A stretch of 64,000 bases of DNA from Spirosoma sp. 48-14 (GTDB lineage Bacteria > Bacteroidota > Bacteroidia > Cytophagales > Spirosomataceae): assembly GCF_001898575.1 (NCBI RefSeq), contig NZ_MKUD01000029.1:40931-104930 (forward strand), given 5' to 3'. Positions 16,738 to 25,785 of this stretch are shown piece after piece (position 1 is the first letter of the stretch; every line of letters starts with the position of its first letter). Position numbers and translations under genes: made by a program. The notes under the pieces are model-generated. The model was given only the letters and a program-made list of their open reading frames with translations, ran no database searches and was not told the DNA's origin.

Positions 16738-18312
16738 ATGAACTACCTGAACCGTAGCCTGTTAAGACTGGGGCTGTTGAGTGCGGTAGTGGGGGCGACC
16801 TTCATTGGGTCGGTAAGCAGCGCCCACGCCGAGACTACGATTCAATTGGACAGTACGATAGTTAAGAAAGATACGCTGGCCTATGTGCCGACTGTTCCTG
16901 ACAGTCTGATTCGCGAACGGCTGGCAAAGCTACAGAAAGACATCCCCCTGAATTACCACAAAGCCGTTCAGGCTTACGTCGATTACTTTACCTTCCGCCG
17001 GGCGAGCTACACCCAAACCATGCTGGAACGAATGCCCCTGTTCTTTCCACTTTACGAACGGGTGCTTGCCGAATATGGGCTACCGAACGAATTAAAATAC
17101 CTTTCCATCGTTGAGTCAGCCCTGAACCCACGGGCTATTTCGCGGGCAGGTGCTGGTGGTCTCTGGCAGATTATGCCTGGTACTGGCCGTGATCTTCGAC
17201 TCTCTCAGGATGATTACGTAGACGAGCGGATGGACCCGGTCAAGGCGACAGAAGCGGCCTGCAAATACCTGCGCGATTTGTACAACATCTTTGGTGATTG
17301 GGAACTGACAATGGCCGCCTACAACTGCGGGCCTGGAGCGGTGAAACGGGCCATGCGCCGAACGGGTGGTGATTCATTTTATTCAATCTACGACGCCCTG
17401 CCTAAAGAGACGCGTGGTTACGTCCCTCAGTTCGTGGCTTTTACGTACCTGATGAACTATGCCAACGACCATGGTATCATTGCGGAAAACTATGAGTATC
17501 CAATTCCGCATGATACGATTCACATTTCGGGCTACTTCAATCTAGAAACGTTTGCCAAGCATAGTACAATGCCGCTGACGGATTTGCAGAAAATGAATCC
17601 GGCTATTACGACGACGATTTTGCCCGATTATACCCGGCGATACCCCTTACGCATTCCTCATCAGCAATATGGCTACTTTGCCAGTCGTCGGCAGGCTATT
17701 ATGGATTCGGCTCGTAAAATACCAGGCCGGATGGAGCATATTCTGTTGGCCAGTGCCGAGGATATTCGGTACGGTGCTGATTCAATAGGAGCCTGGACTG
17801 CACGGAGTCAGAATGGTTTAGCGAACATAACTCTGGACGAAACATCGGCGGTTGCTGCAAAACAGGCTCTGGCTGAATCAGATGATGAACCCGAAGAAGA
17901 CATTGAAACGATTGTGATGCGGAAGCCCCGCAAGCAAACGTATGTCGTTAAAAAAGGAGACAATCTGACCGATATTGCGGATCGGTTCAACGTAGAGCTG
18001 TATGACTTGAAACGCTGGAACCATTTACGGTCTACCCGAATCCAGCGTGGACAGAAGTTGACAATCCTGAAGGAAGTTGCCGAAACACGTGCGGAGCGAC
18101 TGGCCCATCAGGGAACCGCTAAAGCAACTAAGAAAGCCGAAGTTGTGGCAAAAAGTAAGCGGTATAAGCCTCGTTACCATCGCGTACAGGACGGCGATAC
18201 GCTTTGGAACATTGCCCAGCGATATGATGGTTTGACTATTGAGCGGCTGAAAAAATTAAACCACATTCGTAACAATGCGCTCCGCCCCGGTCAAAAGTTG
18301 ATTGTTGGTTAA
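16738..18312 (+). CDS. Membrane-bound lytic murein transglycosylase with two LysM domains (MltD-like)
   Basis: 524 aa. A signal peptide (~1-31) precedes an SLT/GEWL-type domain: catalytic Glu in IVESALNPRA (~121), AGAGGLWQIMPGTGR and MAAYNCGPGAVKRAM are the ES, GLWQIMP and AYNxG motifs. Two C-terminal LysM domains follow, YVVKKGDNLTDIADRFNV (~402) and HRVQDGDTLWNIAQRYDG (~481), joined by a basic linker; they bind peptidoglycan. It cleaves the glycan strands with formation of 1,6-anhydromuramic acid during wall remodelling. The layout is that of MltD, though no lipobox is present. Confidence 0.92.
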   Translation: MNYLNRSLLRLGLLSAVVGATFIGSVSSAHAETTIQLDSTIVKKDTLAYVPTVPDSLIRERLAKLQKDIPLNYHKAVQAYVDYFTFRRASYTQTMLERMPLFFPLYERVLAEYGLPNELKYLSIVESALNPRAISRAGAGGLWQIMPGTGRDLRLSQDDYVDERMDPVKATEAACKYLRDLYNIFGDWELTMAAYNCGPGAVKRAMRRTGGDSFYSIYDALPKETRGYVPQFVAFTYLMNYANDHGIIAENYEYPIPHDTIHISGYFNLETFAKHSTMPLTDLQKMNPAITTTILPDYTRRYPLRIPHQQYGYFASRRQAIMDSARKIPGRMEHILLASAEDIRYGADSIGAWTARSQNGLANITLDETSAVAAKQALAESDDEPEEDIETIVMRKPRKQTYVVKKGDNLTDIADRFNVELYDLKRWNHLRSTRIQRGQKLTILKEVAETRAERLAHQGTAKATKKAEVVAKSKRYKPRYHRVQDGDTLWNIAQRYDGLTIERLKKLNHIRNNALRPGQKLIVG

Positions 18313-18372
18313 GTAACCAAAAGTTGCATAGATCGTCTAATTCGTTAGATTTACTACTGTAATTCACTCACC

Positions 18373-18894
18373 ATGACTTCTAACGAGCGATTAGATCAAA
18401 TTGAGCCTGTGTTAGCGGATGTTGTTCGTACACAAGAGCGCATTATTTTCCAAATTGGTAAGATAGTCGATTATGTTACCGACACCCGAGAGCAGGTTGA
18501 TGTAGTTATTCAGCGGCTAAATCGGCTAGAAGTCAAAGTCGATTTAGTAGAAGAGCGAACGAATCAGATAGCCAGCGACATTGTAGTTCTCAAAGTGGAT
18601 GTAGCTGGTCTTAAAACGGATGTCGCTGAGTTGAAAGAGGGTCAAACTCGTCTCGAAGCTGATGTAACTGGTTTGAAAGAAGGTCAGGCTCGTCTCGAAG
18701 CTGATGTAGCCAATTTGAAAGAAGGTCAGGAACGACTCAAAGTTGATGTTGCTGATCTGAAAGAAGGTCAGGCTCGTCTCGAAGCTGATGTCGCTAATTT
18801 GAAAGAAGGTCAGGTCCGTCTTGAAGCTCGACAGGGTGAAATGCAACAGGATATTAAGGCTATTTTTAGTCTCCTACAGGAGCGACTCAAATAA
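18373..18894 (+). CDS. Coiled-coil protein with five 14-residue repeats
   Basis: 173 aa, cytoplasmic by sequence, no signal peptide. Heptad-like spacing of Leu/Ile/Val runs through almost the whole length, so a long parallel coiled coil is likely. Residues about 87-156 are five tandem 14-residue units of the type LKEGQ-x-RLEADV-x-x (two heptads each). I do not recognise a family with a known role; similar coiled coils occur in many unrelated small bacterial proteins. It stands between the transglycosylase and ruvA and has its own terminator. Confidence 0.75.
   Translation: MTSNERLDQIEPVLADVVRTQERIIFQIGKIVDYVTDTREQVDVVIQRLNRLEVKVDLVEERTNQIASDIVVLKVDVAGLKTDVAELKEGQTRLEADVTGLKEGQARLEADVANLKEGQERLKVDVADLKEGQARLEADVANLKEGQVRLEARQGEMQQDIKAIFSLLQERLK
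18631..18840 (+). repeat. Five tandem 42-bp repeats inside the coiled-coil gene
   Basis: Units start at 18631, 18673, 18715, 18757 and 18799, each beginning TTGAAAGA and encoding LKEGQ-x-RLEADV-type units. Units 2 and 4 differ at very few positions. In-frame length change by recombination or slippage is possible. Confidence 0.9.
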
Positions 18895-18909
18895 GTGAAC
18901 GTAAGATCG

Positions 18910-18951
18910 TAAAACCGACGGCTTTCTGATGGATAAGTCGTCGGTTTTTTG
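18910..18951 (+). terminator. Rho-independent terminator of the coiled-coil gene
   Basis: AAAACCGACG pairs with CGTCGGTTTT and is followed by TT; the loop is about 18 nt long. It begins 15 nt after the stop codon. Confidence 0.75.
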
Positions 18952-19002
18952 TATCTTTATAGTTATATAATGGGCTTATAAACAAGCCTTTACCGCTAAC
19001 GA

Positions 19003-19596
19003 ATGATTGCTTATTTAGACGGGATTCTTGCCTACAAAGAGCCTACCCATACGATTATCGACGTTCATGGTGTAGGCTATATGGTACACATATCGCTTCA
19101 AACCTATTCTATTTTACCCGGAGGTGGCGACCGCATCAAATTATTCATTCATCATCTGTTTCGGGAAGATTCTCAGGCATTGTATGGCTTTGCCAGCGCC
19201 GATGAAAAATCGCTTTTTCTGGATCTGATCGGGGTGTCGGGTGTTGGGCCGAATACAGCGCTCGGTATGCTGTCGGCTATGCAGCCGGGCGATTTACGGC
19301 TGGCTATTCTTGGGGAAAATGTAAGGGCTGTCCAGGCCATCAAAGGGATTGGTGCTAAAACCGCCCAGCGGATTATTCTGGAACTGCGCGACAAAATGAA
19401 AAAATCGGGTGTAGTGCCGGATGGCCCCACCTACCGCCAGCAAGCTACCAATCCCGTTCGGGAGGAGTCGCTGGCTGCACTGGTTGCCTTAGGATTTCCC
19501 AAAGCCACTGCCGAAAAGAGTGTCGATGATGCGCTGAAAGCAGAACCGAATCTGACCGTAGAAGAGGTTATTCGGCAAGCGCTGCGACAGGGCTAG
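19003..19596 (+). CDS. ruvA: Holliday junction branch migration protein RuvA
   Basis: 197 aa. RuvA tetramers bind Holliday junctions and load the RuvB helicase for branch migration in recombinational repair. The start MIAYLDGILAYKEPTHTIID is the OB-fold domain I; helix-hairpin-helix motifs LIGVSGVGPNTALGML (~75) and IKGIGAKTAQRIILELRDK (~110) form domain II; the C-terminal domain III (~150-197, SLAALVALGFPKATAEKSV) contacts RuvB. ruvB is not in the window. A 12-bp hairpin follows the stop codon. Confidence 0.96.
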   Translation: MIAYLDGILAYKEPTHTIIDVHGVGYMVHISLQTYSILPGGGDRIKLFIHHLFREDSQALYGFASADEKSLFLDLIGVSGVGPNTALGMLSAMQPGDLRLAILGENVRAVQAIKGIGAKTAQRIILELRDKMKKSGVVPDGPTYRQQATNPVREESLAALVALGFPKATAEKSVDDALKAEPNLTVEEVIRQALRQG

Positions 19597-19603
19597 TTAG
19601 AAA

Positions 19604-19640
19604 CAACAAACGTAGCCAGAAAACCTGACTACGTTTGTTG
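19604..19640. terminator. Hairpin after ruvA
   Basis: CAACAAACGTAG and CTACGTTTGTTG form a perfect 12-bp stem around CCAGAAAACCTGA, 8 nt after the ruvA stop. There is no clear T-run. It lies between convergent genes, so it may serve both. Confidence 0.5.
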
Positions 19641-19696
19641 GCTATATGATATGGATAGAGGAGGAAATGATCCTCGCCTTTAGTTTCTATCAGGAG

Positions 19697-20017
19697 TTAA
19701 TCAACGCCAGCCGCTTTTTTAGTTTTGGCTTTTGCCACGGCTTTTAGCTCTTTCGCATCGCTTTTCAGGGCTTTCTTTTCGGCTTTTTCCATTTTACGGT
19801 CAGCTTTTGCCATCCGCGTTTTAGGATCGGAAACACCGGCTATCTCAAGCCCTTTACCAGTGCGAGCATTAGCATTGAGTTCATGTGCTTTTGAAATTTT
19901 CTTTTCAGCTTTCATCTCTTTTTTAACCGCTTTCCCTTCCTGAACGGCCTGGGCAAAACTGGTTTGTGCGGCTGCCAGCATAGCGCAGACAGAAGCAGCA
20001 ATGATTAGCTTTTTCAT
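19697..20017 (-). CDS. Small secreted Lys/Ala-rich protein
   Basis: 106 aa. A clear signal peptide (MKKLIIAASVCAMLAAAQTSFAQ) is followed by about 83 residues that are dominated by Lys and Ala with scattered Glu. It has the pattern KKEMKAEKKISKAHEL, KADRKMEKAEKKALKSDAKEL, repeated helices of high positive charge. It resembles small alanine/lysine-rich periplasmic helical proteins of Bacteroidota for which I know no function. It may bind anionic envelope polymers; this is a guess from charge. Confidence 0.6.
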   Translation of the reverse strand: MKKLIIAASVCAMLAAAQTSFAQAVQEGKAVKKEMKAEKKISKAHELNANARTGKGLEIAGVSDPKTRMAKADRKMEKAEKKALKSDAKELKAVAKAKTKKAAGVD

Positions 20018-20165
20018 AACGTTTGATGGTTTTAGTGAATTTACTTATTAATCTAATTAGTGTCGTGAATGCATTATTAACCAGCTATGTCTACGTTTGT
20101 TTAGCACTCCGATAATTTAGAATTTATATAAATCCCTCAGGTTGGCTCTAAAGGCCCTTTATAGT

Positions 20166-20197
20166 AAAAAAGTCCAGCTTTTTGGCTGGACTTTTTT
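20166..20197 (-). terminator. Rho-independent terminator of the S9 peptidase gene
   Basis: AAAAAAGTCCAGC and GCTGGACTTTTTT are complementary around a TTTTTG loop. A/T-runs on both sides let it work in both directions. It lies immediately after the stop codon at 20199. Confidence 0.85.
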
Positions 20198-20198
20198 G

Positions 20199-22430
20199 TT
20201 AGTTGACAGGTGTATTTTTTAAGTAGTTCTCCAGATAGGTTGTGTATTGCTGATAGAGTAATAGCTGAGTATTCGCACTATACGCAACACCGTGGGCACC
20301 GGGCGGATAGATCCGTAAATCCGCATCTTTACCGGCATCTTCGAGGGCGTTCATTAATTGAAATGTGTTTCGAACGTGTACGTTTTCGTCCATTGTAGAG
20401 TGGGCAATGAACATTTTTCCGGCCAGGTTTTTCGCATAAGTTGTAACCGCGCTGGCTTTATATTTCTCTTCGTTTTCGGGCAGTAAACCCATGTATCGTT
20501 CGGTGTATATCGAGTCGTAGAGCCGCCAGTCCGTCACGGGAGCACCCACAATCGAGACTTTGAATACGCCCGGATGGGTCAGCATCGTATAGCTGCTCAT
20601 ATAGCCACCGTAGCTATGACCGCGAATGGCCATCCGGTTGGCATCGATCCAGGGAAGTTTAGACAGATAGGCTGCCGTTTCGGCAAAGTCGAGGCTCTCG
20701 TACTTGCCTAGTTTTTCATAAACGATCTTTTCGAAATCACGTCCGTACCCTCCGCTACCCCGGTTATTCACACTAACAACTACGTAGCCGGTTTGAGCCA
20801 GCCACTGATGCCAGCCCGTAGTCGCAAATTCGTTATACACGGATTGAGCACCCGGCCCACCGTAAATGTCCAGCACGACCGGATATTTATGACTTGGATC
20901 GAAATCAATGGGTTTTATAATTGAAATGTCGATAGGCTGGCCATCGGAGGTTGTGAAGGTTGCCAGTTCTTTATGGGCGTAATCGTGGCTGGCAATGTAA
21001 TCCCAAACCCGCTTATTGGTTTCCAGTGCTTTGATAAGCTGGCCTTTTGTATCGCGAAGTTCAACCTGGGTAGGCGTGTTAACGTTCGAATATTTGTCGA
21101 TGAAATACTGGCCGTTTGGTGAAAAATTTACTGCATGTCGTCCGGCTACACTGGTCAGTCGTCGTTTGTTTTTGCCGTCAACATCGGCTACAAACAACTG
21201 ACGTTCCAGGGGAGAGGCTTCGGTCGACGTGAAATAAACCTTCTTTGTTTTGGGATCGATGTAATGGACATACGTCACCTCCCACTTACCAGTTGTAACG
21301 GCATTGAGCAGTTTACCTGAATAATTGTAGCGATACAGATGTGCATAGCCATCCCGATCAGAAACCCAATAGAACTCCTGAACACCTGCCGGGAAATACA
21401 TCAGGTGGTTGATGCCCGCGAAGAAATCGAAGATGTCGACCCAGGTGCTGGAGGTCTCTTCCATAATCTGGCGCGCATCACCCGTGCGCACATTGGCCAT
21501 ATACAACCGCAGGTGATTCTGCTTGCGGTTCAGGTGCATCATTGCCAGTTGGCCTTCGAGCGAAGTCCAGTAAATACGTGGGATATAGCCATCACCCAGA
21601 TCGACCTTCATCCACTGTTTGGCTTTATTGGCAATCTCAATGACCCCGATGCGGACAATCGGATTGGTATCGCCCACGCGGGGGTAGGGAAGCGAGTCGT
21701 ATTTTTCGTCAAAGCCTTTATAATCTGTCAGGCGATACATTGGCACCTGCCGTTCGTCCGACTGCCAGAACGCAATGAACTTGCTATCGGGCGACCATTC
21801 CCAGGCCTGGGCCAGTCCAAATTCTTCTTCATATACCCAGCCAAAACGACCGTTGAACAAAGCGGGTTTGGCATCGTCGGTGAGTTGGGTTTCCTGTTGG
21901 GTGGCAAAATCGAATACAAACAGATTGCCACCCCGTTCGTAACCAATTTTCTGGCCATCGGGCGACAGTTCGGCCGTTTGTGCGTCTTTGGCCACCAGTT
22001 TCAGGCTTTTATCGGCTACCGTGTACACGTAGTAGTCCGAAATACCCGAACGCCGATAGACGGGCCGAAAATTGCTCTGAAAAAGGATGTTCTTCGAGTC
22101 TTTCGACCACTGGAACGAGCCATACGCAAACGGACGGTCAGAATTGGGGAATTTCAGTTGAGCACCATCGAAGATTACCTCTTCTTTCTGGTCTTTGGGC
22201 GAAAAGGTCTTGATGGTGTTTTGGCCATCGATGAACGAAAACTTGCTACCGCCTTCAATCCAGTTTACGGAGCGGGGGCCGGGCGATCCGGTCAGTTGGC
22301 CGCCCGAAAACAGGGCTTGTTGAAGATTGGCATAGCGCTGCCGTGACTGTGCAACTGCCTGTTCCAGACTCAAATGAGCCAATAAAGTAGCAGCCAGCAA
22401 AAGCAGCCCGAGTCGATTACGGTTGTTCAT
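20199..22430 (-). CDS. Dipeptidyl-peptidase IV-like S9 family peptidase
   Basis: 743 aa. A signal peptide (~1-27) precedes a DPPIV N-terminal beta-propeller (including GRFGWVYEEEFGLAQAWEWSPD, the Glu-Glu region that binds the substrate N-terminus) and a C-terminal alpha/beta-hydrolase. The triad is visible: Ser in RGHSYGGYMS (~603), Asp in STMDENVH (~680) and His in PPGAHGVA (~711). DPPIV removes X-Pro dipeptides from the N-termini of peptides in the periplasm. A -7 element TAAATTTG reads on the minus strand at 22458-22465. It is divergent from the SusC gene. Confidence 0.93.
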   Translation of the reverse strand: MNNRNRLGLLLLAATLLAHLSLEQAVAQSRQRYANLQQALFSGGQLTGSPGPRSVNWIEGGSKFSFIDGQNTIKTFSPKDQKEEVIFDGAQLKFPNSDRPFAYGSFQWSKDSKNILFQSNFRPVYRRSGISDYYVYTVADKSLKLVAKDAQTAELSPDGQKIGYERGGNLFVFDFATQQETQLTDDAKPALFNGRFGWVYEEEFGLAQAWEWSPDSKFIAFWQSDERQVPMYRLTDYKGFDEKYDSLPYPRVGDTNPIVRIGVIEIANKAKQWMKVDLGDGYIPRIYWTSLEGQLAMMHLNRKQNHLRLYMANVRTGDARQIMEETSSTWVDIFDFFAGINHLMYFPAGVQEFYWVSDRDGYAHLYRYNYSGKLLNAVTTGKWEVTYVHYIDPKTKKVYFTSTEASPLERQLFVADVDGKNKRRLTSVAGRHAVNFSPNGQYFIDKYSNVNTPTQVELRDTKGQLIKALETNKRVWDYIASHDYAHKELATFTTSDGQPIDISIIKPIDFDPSHKYPVVLDIYGGPGAQSVYNEFATTGWHQWLAQTGYVVVSVNNRGSGGYGRDFEKIVYEKLGKYESLDFAETAAYLSKLPWIDANRMAIRGHSYGGYMSSYTMLTHPGVFKVSIVGAPVTDWRLYDSIYTERYMGLLPENEEKYKASAVTTYAKNLAGKMFIAHSTMDENVHVRNTFQLMNALEDAGKDADLRIYPPGAHGVAYSANTQLLLYQQYTTYLENYLKNTPVN

Positions 22431-22595
22431 GAAGAATTGTATGACTTATCAAAGATTCAAATTTACAAAAAAAGGCTTTTCGGTTTGGTGCAATGAATCA
22501 TGCTTTGCGGGTGTCTTTAGGCCGTCTTTTATCGCTATATTTCACAATTAATTAACAATTATTTCTCGTATCGTTCACCAACTAACTACAGACCT

Positions 22596-25500
22596 ATGAC
22601 AAACAGGTACGTACTGGTTAGCAGATCAATCCATTCGCTATGGCTGTTCTGTCTGACCTTATTGCTTTGTACGACAGCTTTGGCACAAAGCACGCGCTAT
22701 ACGCTGAAGGGCCGCGTTACTGACCCTGAGAAACTGCCTCTTCCGGGAGCGACCGTTGTGATCGTTGGGACAACCGTCGGAACAACCACCGATGCCGAAG
22801 GAAATTACACCCTGCCCGTAACCCTTAAACCTGGTCCTATTACTGTTGCGTTTACGATTATCGGGTATGAAACTCTGCGGAAAGACGTTACCCTTGGAAA
22901 TGCTACTGAACTGACTTTAGATGCGGAGATGGTGGCGGCTCCTACCAATCTGGATGAGGTTGTTGTTACGGGCTCAACGCTGTCGGCTCCCAAGCGTGAA
23001 CTGGGTAATGCGATCAGTACCATCAAGGCAACTGACTTACAACAGTCGGGCTCGGGCAATCTGATCAATTCGTTGCAGGGTAAAATGCCAGGTGCGCAGA
23101 TCACGCAAAACTCGGGCGATCCAGCGGGGGGTATCAGCATTCGCCTACGCGGGATAAAGTCGCTGGTGGGTTCATCCGATCCGTTGTACGTCGTCGATGG
23201 AGTCATTGTGAGCAATGCCAGTACAAACGTTTCGCAACTGGCGCTGGCGAATGATGTGGGTAATGCCAACGTTGGACAAAACCGCCTGTCGGATATTAAT
23301 CCCGACGATATTGCTACGATCAACGTAATCAACGGGGCGGCTGCGGCTGCTCAATACGGTTCGCGGGCGGCCAATGGCGTAGTCATTATCACGACTAAGC
23401 GTGGGCAAACCGGCAAACCGACCGTGACGTTTACGACTTCGTTTAACGTCAATGAATTGCGTAAGAGTGTGCCCGTGAATACGTATGGCAAGCAGTTTGG
23501 ATTTTCTTCGCTTCGGCTTTATCCAATTGGCGTTATTTCGGCTGCTCAGGTCGCTGCCAATCCAGGAACCACTACTACAAATATTTACCGCGACGGTACT
23601 CTATCGGCCCTGGCTACAAATCTGGTCGATGTACAGCGGTATAATTATTTCGATCAGATTTTCCAGAAAGGGACAGGTACCGACAATAACATTTCCGTTG
23701 CTGGTGGACGCGATAACACGCAGTACTATGTATCGTTCGGTTATCTGAAAAATCAGGGTATTATCAAACAGACGGATTTTACTCGGTATAACCTCCGCGC
23801 CCGTGTCGATCAGCGACTGACCAATTGGGCTAAAGTATCGGTGGGACTGAGCTACATCAATAGCCTGTCGAACGAGAAAGCCAACGGCAACGTGTTTTAC
23901 AGCCCGATCAACTCGGTCAATATTACGAACAACATCTACGACATTACCCAGCGAGATGCGGCCGGTAACCTACAAGCTGTTGAGCCAACCCGTGTGAATC
24001 CCCTGTCGACGATTGAGGACATGAAGTTTTCGCAGTCGGTCAGCCGGACCATCAATAGCCTGCAACTGAACCTGACCCCACTCAAAGGCTTAAGTGTCGA
24101 TTACATCGTTGGGGTTGATGCCTACTCGCAGTTTGGTAAAAACTACATCCGTCCGTACCCCTATCAGGCCATTGCAGGCTTACCAGCGGCTCGTTATCCA
24201 AATGGATTTGCCGCTACGGCTACCAATCAGGTTGTCCAGTTCAACAATGACCTGAATGCGCAGTACGAACGCCAGTTTAGCGAGGATTTTAAAATCAACG
24301 CGGCCATCGGGTATAGCTATCAGTATTTCCAGGCCGATTACTCGATTAATAGCGGGCAGAACCTGTCGCCATTCATCGAAACGGTTAGTGGAGCCAGTGC
24401 CTCCTATTCAGTGAAATATGATCTGGATCGGTATAGCCTGAGTGGTATGTTTGCCCAGGCTACCTTTGGGTATCGTAACCTGGCCTTTATTACGGGGGCC
24501 GTTCGGCGCGATCAGTCCTCAAAATTCTCGCCAACTCAAACGAACCAATATTATCCCAAAGTCAGTGGCTCGTTCATTCTGTCGGATCTGGATTTCTGGA
24601 AGAACCTCTCCTTTAGCAACGCCTTCAATAGTCTGAAATTACGGGCTAGTTATGGTGAAGCGGGTAACCTGTCGGGTATTGGCTCGTATGCTCGTTTCTA
24701 CCAGTTTAGCCCGGTAAGTTATCTGGGTAAAAACACGGTTGTTCCGGGTACACAGTTGGCTAACCCTGATGTACAGCCTGAGCGGATGGGTGAACTCGAA
24801 GGCGGTATCGATCTGGCGTTCCTGAATGGTCGGATTGGCCTGGGTGTTACGGCGTATCATCAGAAAATCAGCAATCTGGTTGTTAACCGGACACTAGCAC
24901 CCACCACGGGTGGAACGAGCATCGTGAATAACGTAGGGTCGATGGAAAACAAAGGGTTTGAGATTGTGCTGGATGCTACACCGATTAAGACCAAGGATTT
25001 TACCTGGGATTTCACGGTGATCTACAACCACAACCGGAACAAAGTGCTTGATCTGGGTGGGCTACCAATCATTAGCCCTGATGCCTCCTCGGCTTCTGGT
25101 ACGCCCGTTTATCTGATGGTTGGTCAGCCGGTCGGCGTTTTCTACGGGACAGCGTATGCCCGGAATCCAGATGGTTCGCTATTCCTGTCGCCATCGGGCT
25201 TCCCACAGTCGGAGCGGGCAGCTTCGCAGGATAACGGGGCCATCAACTATGTACCGGCCACTCGTGGCAGCGACGGAGCAATTGACCCTTCCAAACCAAC
25301 GGCTAACATTATCATCGGTAACCCAAACCCTAAATGGACTGGCTCGTTTAACACGAATTTCTCCTACAAAAAGCTGAGTGTGCATGTGTTGCTGGATGCT
25401 GTTCAGGGCGTCGATGTGTTCAATGCTGATAAACGTACACGGCAGGGAGTTGGCCTGGGCGATTATGCTGAGCAGGAGCTACGCGGAACCTTAAAACGCG

Positions 25501-25784
25501 GCTATATTTTCGGTATTTATAATACCCAGGAGTTCCGGGTTGATCCAGGGTCTTATGTTAAGCTTCGTGAGGTATCGCTGAGCTATACGCTGCCAACGCT
25601 GGTAAAAGGTCTTAGCCGACTGAACATCGGTCTGGTGGGTCGAAACCTCTATTCATGGGATAAGTACACGGGCTTCGACCCTGAAACGAACGCCGGGGGG
25701 AACAACGACCTGTTGCGCGGTATCGACTTCGGGAACGTCCCTATTCCACGCACCTACCAACTTAAACTGTCAGCCACATTCTAA
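22596..25784 (+). CDS. SusC/RagA-family TonB-dependent outer-membrane transporter
   Basis: 1062 aa. A signal peptide is followed by a carboxypeptidase-D-like domain (~35-115, KGRVTDPEKLPLPGATVVIVG), a TonB-box-containing link (DEVVVTGS), a plug domain (QGKMPGAQITQNSGDPAGG, DPLYVVDGVIV) and a 22-strand barrel to the end. SusC transporters import nutrients, such as glycans or peptides, with energy from TonB. The SusD lipoprotein follows 1 nt after the stop, the normal pairing. No glycoside hydrolase or regulator is next to it, so this is a bare SusCD pair of unknown substrate. The flanking DPP-IV might hint at peptides, but this is weak. Confidence 0.95.
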   Translation: MTNRYVLVSRSIHSLWLFCLTLLLCTTALAQSTRYTLKGRVTDPEKLPLPGATVVIVGTTVGTTTDAEGNYTLPVTLKPGPITVAFTIIGYETLRKDVTLGNATELTLDAEMVAAPTNLDEVVVTGSTLSAPKRELGNAISTIKATDLQQSGSGNLINSLQGKMPGAQITQNSGDPAGGISIRLRGIKSLVGSSDPLYVVDGVIVSNASTNVSQLALANDVGNANVGQNRLSDINPDDIATINVINGAAAAAQYGSRAANGVVIITTKRGQTGKPTVTFTTSFNVNELRKSVPVNTYGKQFGFSSLRLYPIGVISAAQVAANPGTTTTNIYRDGTLSALATNLVDVQRYNYFDQIFQKGTGTDNNISVAGGRDNTQYYVSFGYLKNQGIIKQTDFTRYNLRARVDQRLTNWAKVSVGLSYINSLSNEKANGNVFYSPINSVNITNNIYDITQRDAAGNLQAVEPTRVNPLSTIEDMKFSQSVSRTINSLQLNLTPLKGLSVDYIVGVDAYSQFGKNYIRPYPYQAIAGLPAARYPNGFAATATNQVVQFNNDLNAQYERQFSEDFKINAAIGYSYQYFQADYSINSGQNLSPFIETVSGASASYSVKYDLDRYSLSGMFAQATFGYRNLAFITGAVRRDQSSKFSPTQTNQYYPKVSGSFILSDLDFWKNLSFSNAFNSLKLRASYGEAGNLSGIGSYARFYQFSPVSYLGKNTVVPGTQLANPDVQPERMGELEGGIDLAFLNGRIGLGVTAYHQKISNLVVNRTLAPTTGGTSIVNNVGSMENKGFEIVLDATPIKTKDFTWDFTVIYNHNRNKVLDLGGLPIISPDASSASGTPVYLMVGQPVGVFYGTAYARNPDGSLFLSPSGFPQSERAASQDNGAINYVPATRGSDGAIDPSKPTANIIIGNPNPKWTGSFNTNFSYKKLSVHVLLDAVQGVDVFNADKRTRQGVGLGDYAEQELRGTLKRGYIFGIYNTQEFRVDPGSYVKLREVSLSYTLPTLVKGLSRLNIGLVGRNLYSWDKYTGFDPETNAGGNNDLLRGIDFGNVPIPRTYQLKLSATF

Positions 25785-25785
25785 T

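Noticed and set aside
18631..18840. CRISPR-like regular repeats
   Set aside because: The 42-bp repeats are continuous, without spacers, and in frame in a coiled-coil gene.
21339..22346. 335-codon open frame on the plus strand
   Set aside because: It is entirely antisense to the S9 peptidase gene, whose motifs are complete; the frame has no domain I recognise and arises from codon bias.
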